Source of the DNA: Citrus sinensis
Lineage: Eukaryota; Streptophyta; Magnoliopsida; Sapindales; Rutaceae
NCBI RefSeq assembly: GCF_022201045.2
Contig: NC_068558.1
Span: forward strand, 49,021,501-49,085,500
Direction: 5' to 3'
DNA length: 64,000 nucleotides
Made by a program: the position numbers and the translations under genes
In this document: positions 24,801-35,709 of the stretch, one piece after another
How the letters are laid out: each line of letters starts with the position of its first letter
Position numbering within the stretch: position 1 is the stretch's first letter
Notes under the pieces: model-generated
Told to the model about the DNA's origin: nothing
The model's input: the letters and a program-made list of their open reading frames with translations, nothing else
Databases searched by the model: none

Positions 24801-24867
24801 CCTGCCCATCTTTGGGCATGAGTTCGTAGGCACTCACAACTTCTACTCCTAGCTTGAGATGACTCAT
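21841..24867 (-). CDS. Multiple C2 domain and transmembrane region protein (MCTP/FTIP type)
   Basis: A single coding exon of 1008 residues. Four C2 domains lie at roughly 1-130 (MSHLKLGVEVVSAYEL..), 270-390 (LFVRVVKARDLPSKD..), 435-560 (WYVRVNVMEAQDLV..) and 600-720 (GVLELGILNADGLHP..). Acidic calcium-loop residues are visible, e.g. KDVTGSLDPFVEV. A Gln/Ser/Pro-rich linker (about 140-250) separates C2-1 from C2-2. The C-terminus is the plant PRT_C region with hydrophobic hairpins (about 850-890 and 945-985, ending PRFRHKTPSAPINFFRRL), which anchors the protein in the endoplasmic reticulum. Plant MCTPs tether ER to plasma membrane, notably at plasmodesmata; members include FTIP1, needed for florigen export, and QUIRKY. 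The N-terminus most resembles the four-C2 Arabidopsis At4g11610 type, from memory. Which member this is, and its cargo, are unknown. Confidence 0.95.
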   Translation of the reverse strand: MSHLKLGVEVVSAYELMPKDGQGSSNAFVELHFDGQKFRTTTKEKDLTPVWNESFYFNISDPHNLSNLALDAYVYNHNRTTNSKSFLGKVRLTGTSFVPYSDAVVLHYPLEKRSIFSRVKGELGLKVFVTDDPSIRSSNPLPAMESFGHSDLRSTKSQAPEQVPSSAPDPFSDDKARRRHTFHHLPNANISQQQQHSSPSAAQPSMNYGAYEMKSEPQASKIVHTYSGLSSQPTDYALKETSPFLGGGQVIGGRVVRGDLRASTYDLVEQMRYLFVRVVKARDLPSKDVTGSLDPFVEVKVGNYKGITKYYEKKQNPEWNEVFAFSRERIQSSVLEVAVKDKDVVKDDYVGLVRFDLNEVPTRVPPDSPLAAEWYRLEDRKGEKKKGELMLAVWYGTQADEAFPDAWHSDAVTPTDSPSNVSTHIRSKVYHSPRLWYVRVNVMEAQDLVISDKNRFPDAYVKVQIGNQVLKTKSVQSRTLNPVWNEDMMFVASEPFEDHLILTVEDRVGPNKDETIGKVVIPLHSVEKRADDRIVHTRWFNLEKSVSAALDGDNAKKDKFSSRLHLRVCLDGGYHVLDESTHYSSDLRPTAKQLWKPSIGVLELGILNADGLHPMKTRDGRGTADTYCVAKYGHKWVRTRTIINSLSAKYNEQYTWEVYDPATVLTVGVFDNSHIGGSSGSKDVKIGKVRIRISTLETGRVYTHSYPLLVLHPSGVKKMGELHLAIRFSYTSFANMMFLYSRPLLPKMHYVRPLTMAQQDMLRHQAVNIVAARLSRAEPPLRKEVVEYMSDVDSHLWSMRRSKANFFRLMSVFSGLFAAGKWFGEVCMWRNPITTVLVHILFVMLVYFPELILPTVFLYMFMIGLWNYRYRPRYPPHMNTRISYADAVHPDELDEEFDTFPTTRSPDIVRMRYDRLRSVAGRIQTVVGDVATQGERIQALLSWRDPRAAAIFVIFCLVAAVVLYVTPFQVLALLAGCYIMRHPRFRHKTPSAPINFFRRLPARTDSML

Positions 24868-24951
24868 GGTAATTTTTTATCAAATTTGAGGAACTAGTTT
24901 GAAGGAATCAAATCAGCTTTCTTTCAGGAATTGTCAGAAAGCAAGAAGCAC

Positions 24952-25790
24952 CTGAAATCCAGCACATATATAGATTTTAAAACTTACTTGAGCATTTTAT
25001 GCTAGAACCAACAAGAGGATAACTAAATGAAGAAAAAAATTCTAAAATTTGAACAACACAAAGACACTGATGACAGTTAAAGCAAGTACATGCACAAATA
25101 CGTCCAATGCCATTTAAAGAACCCGATAGATTGAAACCCTAAGCCCCCAAACAGTGGCTTCGTCGAGTTTTGTTTTAATTTCTATGCGGGAAATTTACAG
25201 ATACCAATGGTGGTAGAATCTGGAAAAGAGATAAAGAATGGGAATAAATTGTTGTATTAAACAAACAAAAAGTTGGATGGGTGGATCCTTTTAAGAAAGA
25301 AAGGCACACCACTTTTAGCACTGTATCAAAAACAATGAACCACAGAATACTAAAGCAAAACAAGTAAAAGTCGGAAAGAGAATCAAGAACAAAGAAATGA
25401 TATTTTGCATATTCATTCTGGATAACGAAAAAAGGAAGAAAAAGAGTTTTTTGGGAGTCCTTCATGTACTTTTTCAGCTGCCTCCAAAGCCGAACAGAGC
25501 ATATTTCACATAACACTTCAATTATATCTCATCTAAGCTGCAGAGATTTGAGATAAATGGTCCCAAAAAAACAAAAACTAAAAAACAAAAAAGTAAGAGA
25601 GACCCCAGAACAGAGCAGCTCCGCCTTTTCGCAAGAATATAGGTATCTGTACTATCCGACCATCCGTGATTGTCAAGGGATCAAAAAGCAAAGAAAAATA
25701 ATCCATTTTAAAGCATGCAAGAGACAAGGCATAAAAACAAACGAGAAATTTAAGGAAAAGAAAGACCCCCAAGGCTGAGAGAAGACTGAC
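24952..25790 (-). other. Probable 5' UTR intron of the MCTP gene
   Basis: On the minus strand a strong donor (AAG|GTCAGT) follows a purine-rich leader ending at 25791. An acceptor (TTTCAG) ends at 24952, 84 bases before the ATG. Removing 839 bases would give a short spliced leader. This is inferred from splice sites alone; the open frames inside it are random. Confidence 0.5.
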
Positions 25791-26040
25791 CTTCCTCCTC
25801 TATGCAATCTCTGGAGCTTTCGCAGGTTGAATTTTGAAATAGAGCTCTGTTTGTTTATTGTTTGCTTTTGGGGGTGGGTTGTGGGGGGTTGCGATTTGTG
25901 ATGAACCAAGTTGAGTAGATAGATGAACAGATGATCATCAAATAGAAAAGAAATGAAATGACAAGTACGTGTAACGACGTTTCGGCGAAGATACAAAGTC
26001 GTCGAAAACGAGTTAACGTTGACGGATCAGCGTAGACGGG

Positions 26041-28137
26041 AAAGTTAATGAATGCAAGTCATTCATTCGTTTGTGTTTGATTGGTGGTCACGGTCCACTC
26101 TCTCTGTTTTCTTATCAGTTTCTCTTTGTATTTTTCTTCTTTTTCCCCCCCGCCCTCCGACGCACCTCTGTTGCTCTGTTTTTGTCATCATTAGGATTCT
26201 GCTACGAAACTATCAGCGTTTTTATTTTTTTCTCAAAACTTTGGGCCACTCGTGAATATCGGTCATTGCTCCACACTCGCTCTCTTATTTCAAAACGCGT
26301 CACCCTTTTCATACATCCCTACATTAGCCCCCCCTCTCTCTCTTTTTTTTTTTCTTCTGTACACACACACACACACTCATACCAAATATTCAAATTCATT
26401 TATCATTCGTGCTATCCTATTTATTAATGTACAACTGCTGATTTATTGAATTAAAAACATATTTAATTTCTAATGTCATTGATTAAATGCGTCGTTAAGG
26501 ATGATTTTTATTTAAGGCAAACATTTTAACTTCCTTTTGTAACGTATGTATGAGCAATAATAGAAGCAAATAGTGGGACATTTTTTAACGGCAGTAAATA
26601 ATCTTAAGAAATCAGTATTGTTAAAATTAACGGTCATGCTGAGTTTCGATTTCAGCAGCAGCCAGCAGCAGCGCGTTCGGAATTTTATGCATACGTTAGC
26701 GAGTAGATTAATGATAGAAAAAAAGAAAAAAAATATCTATTTTTCAAAAAATATAAAAAATTAAAAATTAAGTAAGGATTACAATCGAAATCAGAACTGG
26801 TTACGCGTACAGTACTGTTTTAATTAATCGGACGGTCCAAATCGACTTAAAAATGGCCAGATATTTAATGAAACAGAGCGGGGCCTACGGAAATAACAAA
26901 ATCTGTTCATTGATGATCGTTGGCTTTGGCTCTGCAGACTGTAATCTACGATCACAATTGAGCTGGGCCAAAAACAAAAGGGGCAGCGCCCCCCTTTGTT
27001 CTGTCAGAGACAGAGAGCGGCATCATGATTTTGACTCCACTGAGTCCGTGCCGCGCGCGCGGATGGGGGGTGGAGTTTCTTCCTCCACGAGTTTCTCATG
27101 TGACCATTTTTTGCACCCCCCGCCTCCACTCTCAGAATTGAAACCCAAATAAGAAGGGTATGCAAATGAACTCCACTCACCGTCGCACGTGACACGATCA
27201 AACCCAAATTGAAATCGCTTCTTCTTTTTTTTTTTTTTTAACCTTTTTGGTAATGTAATTTTTGTAATTTTTGTAATTTTTGTAATTTTTGCAGATCGTC
27301 ACATCGTGCCTCAGAAATCGATGAAACAAATTAAATACCACAACAATATCTTGCGTGTGCAACATGAATTGTTTTCTTTGTAAATTATATGTATATATGC
27401 TATTGTATTTGTTTTTAAGTGAGGGTCAACACACAAAGTGAGACCATTACTATATAAATAAACCCCTTTGGAAAGATAAGCATAGACATTATTATCATCG
27501 TCGCCAACTCAACTTCTATATTTTTATTGAACTAATGTCACATTATCCATACCTAATTTGCTTCTAATCCATATTATATTAATCTTCGGAGAGGAAAAAA
27601 AAAAGATATCAAGTTTTATATCATTTTTAAGTTAGTGATTCAATATGAATGACTTGGGCAAGGGGCAATAATATCCTAAATTTATCTGGGCTAATTTGCA
27701 TATATGAATCACGTGCCACCCTTTTAATTTCATCATTACGTATAATAAATATGCGAAGTATAAGGAAGATTAGGCTTTAAGATATTCTAATTTTAGAAAT
27801 CCCGATTTTTCAACAGCCTAAATCTTAATCGAAAATCTAAAATGTACGCATAAATCCACAACGTGGCAACATCAAAGTTTGTTGTGGACGCGATCGGCTT
27901 AAAATTAAATTTAAAACTAAAAAAAAAAAGTGTTTCATCCCATAAGAATCTCTCCTCCATCCCCTACAATTCTTTTGTTTCTCGCAACAAAAACAGTTCT
28001 CATATCATATGTCACACCGTAATCAGAAAACACTCTCTCTTGAATTCTTTTCAAATCCCAGCTCATTACTTTTCTTTTCTTGATCATTTTCTTCAATATA
28101 ATAATCCTTGCGAGATTCATCTTCCATCGCAGCCAAC
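26041..28137. other. Divergent intergenic region between MCTP and ADF
   Basis: It contains the promoters of both neighbours, which are transcribed away from each other. I see pyrimidine-rich tracts (26100-26370, with a CA run near 26361), a 9-bp tandem array at 27255-27290, and no supportable gene. The open frames around 26850-27200 are GC-richer but have no recognisable domain. Confidence 0.45.
27255..27290. repeat. Four perfect copies of a 9-bp unit (GTAATTTTT)
   Basis: GTAATTTTT is repeated four times without a mismatch and followed by GCAG. It is a young slippage array. Confidence 0.9.
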
Positions 28138-29183
28138 ATGGTAATTCACTCAACTCTCCCATTGAATTAATTAACCCCTTTTTTTTCATTTGTTATACAA
28201 TTTTTAGCATATATAACACTCGAAAGGAAATTATCAAAAGGTAGCAAAAATAAATAAATAACAAGGTAACTTTAGAATGGCTCCTTCAATACTTCATTGC
28301 AGACTATAGGTTGTAAAATGCCGTAGTTCGTGTATATATACATTTTGGATCTCAATTTCTTTTGGCATAATTTTAGTCCCTTGTAGTAAAATTGAATAGA
28401 CGTTGTTTGGTGATCAAATCCTGAAAAGCTAATGTGATTCCCTCAGGATGGAGCCAAGATTTCCTGATCCGGTCCAACTCCAAAACTCGTTAGAGATAGA
28501 ATTAATTGTCAAATTGGAGATGAGGAGAGGTGTCTGGAATAATGAACAAAGTAGCAAACGGACGTGGCGCATCACCTGTTATATGAATATTTCAATATAT
28601 CAATTTTTACAGAAATAAAAAAGTGATGGTTGGTATAGCTGAGTTAATTAGGTATTAACTTCTTCATCAAATTGATAATTTTTTATGGTGGTAGGCCAAT
28701 GCGGTGTCTGGAATGGCGGTGCATGACGAGTGCAAGCTCAAGTTCTTGGAGCTAAAAGCAAAGAGGAACCATCGGTTCATTGTGTTCAAGATTGACGAGA
28801 AAATCCAGCAAGTGACAGTGGAGAGAGTTGGCAGCCCACAAGCAAGCTACGAGGATTTTACCAAGTCATTGCCTGCCGATGAGTGCCGCCATGCTGTCTT
28901 TGATTTTGATTTCACCACCAGCGAGAACGTCCAGAAATCCAAGATTTTCTTCATCGCCTGGTACGTTTGAGTCCATGCTACGAATTGTCCTTTAAACTAA
29001 ATAAGCGTCATAATTTTTGTGTGCACGTACAGGGCGCCGGACGCATCTAGAGTGAGGAGTAAGATGGTTTATGCAAGCTCGAAGGATAGATTCAAGAGAG
29101 AATTGGACGGGATTCACGTCGAGTTGCAGGCAACAGACCCAAGTGAGATGAGCTTGGATATTATTAAAGGCCGAGCCCTCTAA
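28138..29183 (+). CDS. Actin-depolymerising factor (ADF/cofilin)
   Basis: Three exons, 28138-28140, 28695-28960 and 29033-29183, give 139 residues, the usual plant ADF length. The first coding exon is only the ATG, followed directly by a GT donor, an arrangement typical of plant ADF genes. The protein starts [15 protein letters not shown]; Ser6 is the conserved site whose phosphorylation blocks actin binding. The ADF-H domain spans the protein, with [20 protein letters not shown] and [20 protein letters not shown] forming the long actin-binding helix and following region. The ending [15 protein letters not shown] resembles the pollen/root-hair ADF7/ADF10 subclass more than ADF1-4, by memory. 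ADFs bind F- and G-actin in the cytosol and sever filaments. A CT microsatellite (29273-29293) lies just downstream. Confidence 0.95.
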
Positions 29184-30391
29184 TAATTTCCTGTTATATA
29201 TATATATATGTGGCCTATTTCTATACACTTGTGTGAATTTTGTCAAATTAATATTTTCCAACCATTTTTCCTTCTCTCTCTCTCTCTCTCTCTACATATA
29301 TATATTAACGTAACAAAACTGAATCGCTGTAGCTATACACAATACAATTCCCCATTTTATTTTTTTGCTTTAATTTTCGTCTCTCAATATGCAAGATAAT
29401 CACGTAAAAAAACAAGGCAGCTTAAATTATAATATTTACCCATTTATCTTACTAATTTGATAGCACTAATCATTCTTATGTGCAAGTGTCCTCGTTTTGT
29501 TTTAATGCGGACACGCTTTTAAGCTGTGGAATTTAATTTTTTTAATAAACTATAAAGCAATGCGATTTAATAGAATTAAAAACTGACTCTCTTAAACTAC
29601 ACGACTTAAAAGCGTGTTTGCATAAAAAAAAAAATGAGGGAGCCGTATTCCAAATATTAAACAATATTAAGGGCTGGTTTGGAATTACTTTTGGGAGACT
29701 TAGAAGTGATTTTGAAAAATTAAATGTTAATTCTGGTGTAATTTTTTATTTTGAAATCATTTTGGCAAAATCACCTCATCCTACAACGGATTTTGAAAAG
29801 TATGGAATGAATAGCTTTTCAAAATCTAATTTTAAAAATCCTTTTTATATTTAATATAATATCATATAAAAATTCAAAATTATCCTTACTAATTCAAAAA
29901 TAAAATCATTAATTTTAAAGAGATTATTACTATTACCAATTATGTTGGCACAACTAAATAAAAATAAAATTAGTAATATAAAATATTTTAGTTATTAATT
30001 ATTATATATACACATTAAAAATATTTTATATATGTGTTTATAAATGTTTAAATAAATTTTATTCAACATTACGCCCCATTTATTTGTTTACATTCTTACA
30101 ATAATTTAATAGTAATATTTACCATGTATATACGATCGATTTTAAAACTCACAATACTTTTAAAAATAAATTTACTAAACGCATAACTGATTTTTTTAAC
30201 AGCTGATTATCTCTATAGCATTGCCAATAAAAAGGTACAACATTACCAAATCTAGCCCTAATTCCATTAGATATTGCTAGTTCTATATCTAATTATTTTT
30301 CATTTTTAACATAAATGTACTTAGAAAAATAAATAAACAACGAGCACAAAAACTAAAAAGCTAAATTATTGCTTCATACGCCATCAATTTA
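29184..30391. other. Intergenic region between ADF and GT90 copy 1
   Basis: The ADF 3' UTR carries a CT run at 29273-29293. A small inverted-repeat element lies at 29506-29622. From about 29670 the sequence opens with GGGCTGGTTTGGAATTAC, which looks like one end of a MITE, but I could not find the matching right end. The rest is AT-rich. Confidence 0.45.
29506..29622. mobile_element. Small inverted-repeat (MITE-like) element
   Basis: TGCGGACACGCTTTTAAG (29506-29523) pairs with CTTAAAAGCGTGTTTGCA (29605-29622), with two mismatches over 18 bases. The 117-bp unit has no coding capacity. A related, more divergent piece (TGCGGATA.. to ..AGAGCGTGTCAGCA) sits inside kiwellin pseudogene copy 4 near 18520-18615, so it is a repeated family. 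No clear target duplication was seen. Confidence 0.5.
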
Positions 30392-33300
30392 TTAACCAAA
30401 TTTGAGACTTTCCCAGGAATCTTTCTCCCTCATTTCCACTTGTCTTTTAATCATCTCATTGTTCTCGAAAAACGCTTCAAGTGACAGCGGTTCAAAAGGA
30501 GGAGGCATCGTGCATGGAAGTGTTTCACTAGACGAATTCACCATTGACTCCACCATGAATCTTTTCCCTAGCCCATTTTGTGAGCTCGCCAGTTTCTGTG
30601 CACACACCTTCTTCCCTTCATTGGGTATTCTTGGTTCAAATTTCAAAAGCTTGGCGTATTCGATTAACAAATGAAACATGTAATCGTACACATATTTCAT
30701 TTTTAGCTTCTCTTGCATATATCTGCTTCCTGCGCGCCCTATAGCCCGTGCCTGTAGTTCATTCATTAACATTTATGAATATTATTATTACAGCATCATA
30801 ATAAAACTGTTTGGAAACGACGTGCATGTTTTTAATTTGCAACATTTTTTTTTTAATGATACACATTCCAATTTTTTTATTTCAAATTTCATCCTAAATA
30901 ATGTGTTATTCCTTAAGCAGCTGATAATTCTTTATAAAATACAAGAAAATTAATTCTATTAACTCACCAACCAATTGATTAATGCCACATCATTTAGGAT
31001 GAGTTTTTGAGAATAAAAAATTTAAGATGTGTAGCACTACTATTTTCTTTTTTCCAATAATCTGTTACCTGGCGAGTATGAGTGTTGCCCCATTCAACAG
31101 CAAATTTAATATCCCTGCATTTTCTTGCAGTTCTAACGGGCCAGTAGTGCTGCAAGGGCACCAAGCTTCTTGAATAGAAGTCGTAATATTTAGGCTCTAT
31201 CAGCAAGGTCATTGAATCGCATGCTAATATGTATTTTTCACTCACCGACCATGCCTGTCCTTCTACGTAAATTTTGTATCTTCATTAAGTTAAAAACAAT
31301 GAATCAAAATCTTATCAGTATAGCAGAGACAATCCTATCTGAATTTTGTAATAAAATTTGACCCAAAGAAAAATGAAAATTAGGGTACCTGTGAGTGCAT
31401 TGATCTGCTAATTTTGATTTCTCAAAGCCTTGCTTTTTTTCTTTATGCCAGTCCTGAACATAGTTGTAAGTGATCCATCAAGATACAGATGAATACTAAT
31501 TAATGTTACTCATGTTATAGTGACTGATATTTGGCGATTTTTTCAAAGTTTTCACAAAACTATAGATGATCTCCATATAATGGATGAAGTATCTCAATTT
31601 AAACAAAAATATTTACCGTGAAATAAAATTACCTGGACATAAAGGCGAGTTTTCCATTGATATTTATCTGTAACATTACACTTCATAAGATCTTCTCTGG
31701 CTATGGAAACGTATGGATTCCCCTTCCAATATGCATAGGGCGCCCTATTTATCCACTTTGTCCTTTTGTTTCCTTCCTTTATATCCTCCAGTATGCTATT
31801 CCATGGCCTTATATTCGTCTCAGCCCTACAAGTTAAATATAATAATGACAAAAATAAAAGTCAATGAACATCTAGCCAGCTAGAGATAGCTTATAGAAAG
31901 TACAAAAAATAAGAACTATGAAGGCTTTACCACCCCCAGAAGGACCAATCTGGGAATACAATATCCAGCGACTCCTGATCGCCACAGTAATGAAAAACAG
32001 GCGGCGGCGACGTTGAATTTGCACCTTCGTAATCTCTTTTCTTTACAACTGGCCTATCACCGCACGAAAACATAAGCTCTAAGTCCGGTACTTTCCCAGG
32101 GTACAATCTAAGAAGCTGCAAAATTCCCCATACCGTAAAAACATCTCTTGTTTGATAAGCATTTTTATACTTCTCAACATAAGCGTCTCCATTTATAATC
32201 ACTAGTCTGAACTGTGCATGTGCTTTGGCTCTTTCAAGCATTTCCCTGGAGATTCCTGTGTGCTTCCATGGCTCTAAATCTTTGTGTATCCACCGGAAAT
32301 ATTCCGGACATTCGCCAAGAGATTCTTCCGAACTTTTGGAGGCAAATATTTCTTCACGTAGAAGAGAACCTGGAAACACAGACTGAATAACAACAAATAA
32401 TATCTATGAATTATCTAACCAGGGATATGATAATATAGCAAAATTTTGAAAAAAAAAAGGAAGAAAGTAAATTATAAACAATGTTATGTTCACATTTCAT
32501 AACCGATCGGTGTAGACACCATATATAAACTCGATATATATACATATTATATTTTGTGAAAATTTTGGAACCTAATTTTTTTTTAATCAAAGTAATATTA
32601 TTGTGATTATAGTTTATTTACTGTGTAGCGAAAATTTTCAACTGAAACCCGACATATTTAATGATAAAATCCCATAACTAGAAGGAAGATTGGAATCCTT
32701 CACCTAGAGTTAAGGAAAGGAGGTGTGGACTCCAACTCAAAGGTTGTTGACACTGCCATGTGAATAATACGGACTCAATTAAGTGTAAATTATTAACTGA
32801 TCTTAGGTCACTCTATGTTTTCTTACATGTGTCCCTTTGCATGCACTCAATATTAAGCAGATCAGATTCAGGGTTGTGTTATTAAAGTGTGGCAACTTTG
32901 AATTGAATTGCCGCTTATCATCAATTAATTGAGCTACTTTATATGAGACTAACGTTTTCAGGAAAATTTTCAATACAAATAAGAATTAATTCTATTAAAA
33001 TAATTCCTTTATATTGTCAAAGTCTTCATAGTAATTATAATAATTAGTTATATGATATCTTACTCTGTCATTTATCAATAAATAAGTACTATATTCTAAA
33101 AATAAATTAATAAAGGATCCGGTTATGTTGGAGCCGCTGAAAGGTAGAATACGTTTTTATAACCACACGATCAAAATACTATTTATCAATTTACTTGTGT
33201 ACTTGTGATTTGTATTCTATATTAAAACAAATCCAAAGTAGCCATTGCAATTAATAAATAACAATTAATTAAGCAAAACACAAGGGGAGAAAAAAATGAA

Positions 33301-33511
33301 AAAGAAAGACTACAGATTATGAAGCAAGTAGGTAGATACTTACAACATTCACCCAATAAAGGAAGGAACCAATGAAGAGGATCATGAAAAATGATAAGAA
33401 AACTGTTGTCGACGCCCATCTCTTCACAGATCGACTTGCAGTCTCTTCAAAATTGCTACGTTTTTGAGCTCCACGCTCCCAAAATCCAAGAAATGCACCA
33501 ATATTTTCCAT
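30392..33511 (-). CDS. GT90 (DUF821/CAP10, rumi-like) glycosyltransferase, copy 1
   Basis: Six exons on the minus strand, 33344-33511, 31931-32382, 31633-31825, 31389-31453, 31069-31279 and 30392-30751, give 482 residues in consistent phase. A short cytosolic N-terminus is followed by one membrane segment (about 36-54, STTVFLSFFMILFIGSFLYW), making a type II Golgi-type protein. The catalytic DUF821 domain starts near CPEYFRWIHKDLEPW, then FRLVIINGDAYVEKY, WGILQLLRLYPGKVPDLELMF, DIVFPDWSFWGWAETNIRPW, RAPYAYWKGNP and SEKYILACDSMTLL. Family relatives include animal POGLUT/rumi and fungal Cap10. Plant substrates are poorly known, so the donor and acceptor are left open. Exon 2 begins at the AG before TCTGTG, not at the nearer AG, because only that keeps phase and it matches copy 2. 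Copy 2 lies upstream in the same orientation. Confidence 0.9.
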
Positions 33512-35709
33512 TAACTCTACCAGCTATAATTAATCTGGCTAATTCCTGCCTACTGCCTATCTAGTGAAAACTCTAAAACGCGAAAAACAAAATTGAAAAT
33601 TGGTATCGATCGATGAACGCTTCAAGGTTTCAGGATAGAAGTCCTGATACCAATATCAAAATAATATTATCACAAAAATTATTGATATAAGAAATACTAA
33701 ACGGAGAAGAAAAGAAAAAGAAAATGCAAAAGGAAATGGAGAGCTTATTAAGAGTCCGAAAGACTTGGTCTACTTTGTCTCGACTTATCAAGTAACTGTG
33801 GTCCCGCCGCTCTCCCTTGTTTCGGTTGTTTACATTTACCCAATTTCACCTTAACTAGTTAACTTCGACTAAAACATATATAACAGCATTTATATAATGC
33901 GTTTGTACAGAGAATGTGGCCGGTGAAACGCAAATCAGTTTACACACGCAAACCAATTAATCTGCCAACTCACAACCATCACTGCTTTGTCAGAAATTAA
34001 TTTGTTCGTCAATTCGATGGTGAGAGATTTTTTACTCATTTTATTTGTAGCTTGCCTTTTTTAATCCACTCATTGATGGGTTGACAAAAACATACTTAAA
34101 AGATCCCTAAAAGGACAAGTAAAAAGGTCGGACGAGTAGAGTTCCCGATTAAAACTATAGTATTATTTTTCATTATTTACACTTTTTTTTTAATTTGTTA
34201 TACACAAATTGTTACTGATATTATATTAGTTATTACAATTATAATATTTACAATCGTACTAAACAACTGGGATCACCGTCATACATTAACCCACTGAAGC
34301 ACTTGTCCAAATACTTTAAACTCGCTCTAATATTCGAGGGGTGTCTACTCCACTCACATTTTGTAAGGGAGAGACTGTCTTCACTCAATTAGTTGATAAT
34401 TAATGAAGAACCGAAACTAACCTCCATAATGCTCTTATAGAAGCTCGAATCATTGCACTCAACATTGTAAGTGCAAGGCTTCTCCTATTGGACCAAAGGC
34501 CCATTGGTCACACTTTTTTTTTGAATTACATGAGACTAATGCTCATATTACAACTCATATTATATGAGATTTACAACTAATATTTACAATCAGACAATTA
34601 CTGGACCTAATTTACATAAATTCTTATATAGCACTGCCCAGATTTTATCCTCTCTAATATTCGAGGGATGTCTACTTCACTCACATTTCGAAATGGAGAA
34701 AACTGCCTTGATTTAATGATTAAGCAAGAAAATAAACCACTTGTCACACTTAATTGAACTATTCTTCCTTTTTAAGGTAATAAAACAAAAATCAACAAAG
34801 AAAAAAAAAAATAAGGACCTGTTCGGTCAGTAATGGTTTTGTAGCCATCATTTCATTTTTGTTTTTAAAATTTACGCGTAGAACTTGTTCGGTGGGTCAC
34901 ATCTTAAATATAAATCGTAAAACATACAAAACAAAGTCTGGCTTACAGTAATAAAACCCAAAACAAGTGATACACGTTTCCACCAATCTTCAAAACGAGC
35001 CATAAAAATAAAAATAAAAATAAGAAACAATACTTCTTCATCTCTCTCCCTCGTCGTCAAATCTTACCTCTAATAACTCTCTCACCTTCTTCCTTTCTCT
35101 CCCTTACCAAGCAAGTTATACATGTTACTGCTTTTTCCTTTTTTTCTCCATCATTTTTTCAATTGACTTTGTGCTTTTCTTCGATTTGCTCAACTCATTG
35201 GAAAGAAGCATCATTAGCCTTACGAATTCACAATCCTGGCCGCTATCTCGATCGACGATTGACTCTCGATGACAGCCGAGACTGAGTGACTTGCTAAAGA
35301 AAGGGTTTTTAGTAATTTTCGTACAATTTGTTCGGTCGTGTTCTCACTGTGATCTTGACATTATTCATAATTGATATGCCCCCTGCAAATTCGAACAAAG
35401 TTCTCGAGAACTATGAAAATGGCACCACTTGCGCGTGAATGACTGTTACTTTTAGAATTGTAATTAGCTACTAAAACATGTGTTTAATAAAGAAAGATTA
35501 ATTAAATTTTGTGAATAAACTCATTAAAAATGACGCGTGGGGACATCTTCTACAAACATTAGGAAAGATTAAACTCCTGGAGGAGAGAAGATCCGAATCC
35601 AAATTTATACAGGATAATAAGAGAATAAAAACATAAAACATTAAATATCAAAAGGAAGATACAATAAGCTTAAGCTATCATAAATTATCGGAAAAATTAT
35701 TAGTATCAA
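33512..35709. other. Intergenic region between the two GT90 copies
   Basis: No gene is supported. Two diverged direct repeats begin TAATATTCGAGGGGTGTCTA (about 34330) and TAATATTCGAGGGATGTCTA (about 34657), each running on through CTCCACTCACATTT-like sequence, about 330 bp apart. They look like fragments of one repeat family of unknown class. The remainder is AT-rich; open frames here are random. Confidence 0.45.

Noticed and set aside
29670-30240. Possible MITE starting GGGCTGGTTTGGAATTAC
   Set aside because: No matching inverted right end or target duplication could be found.
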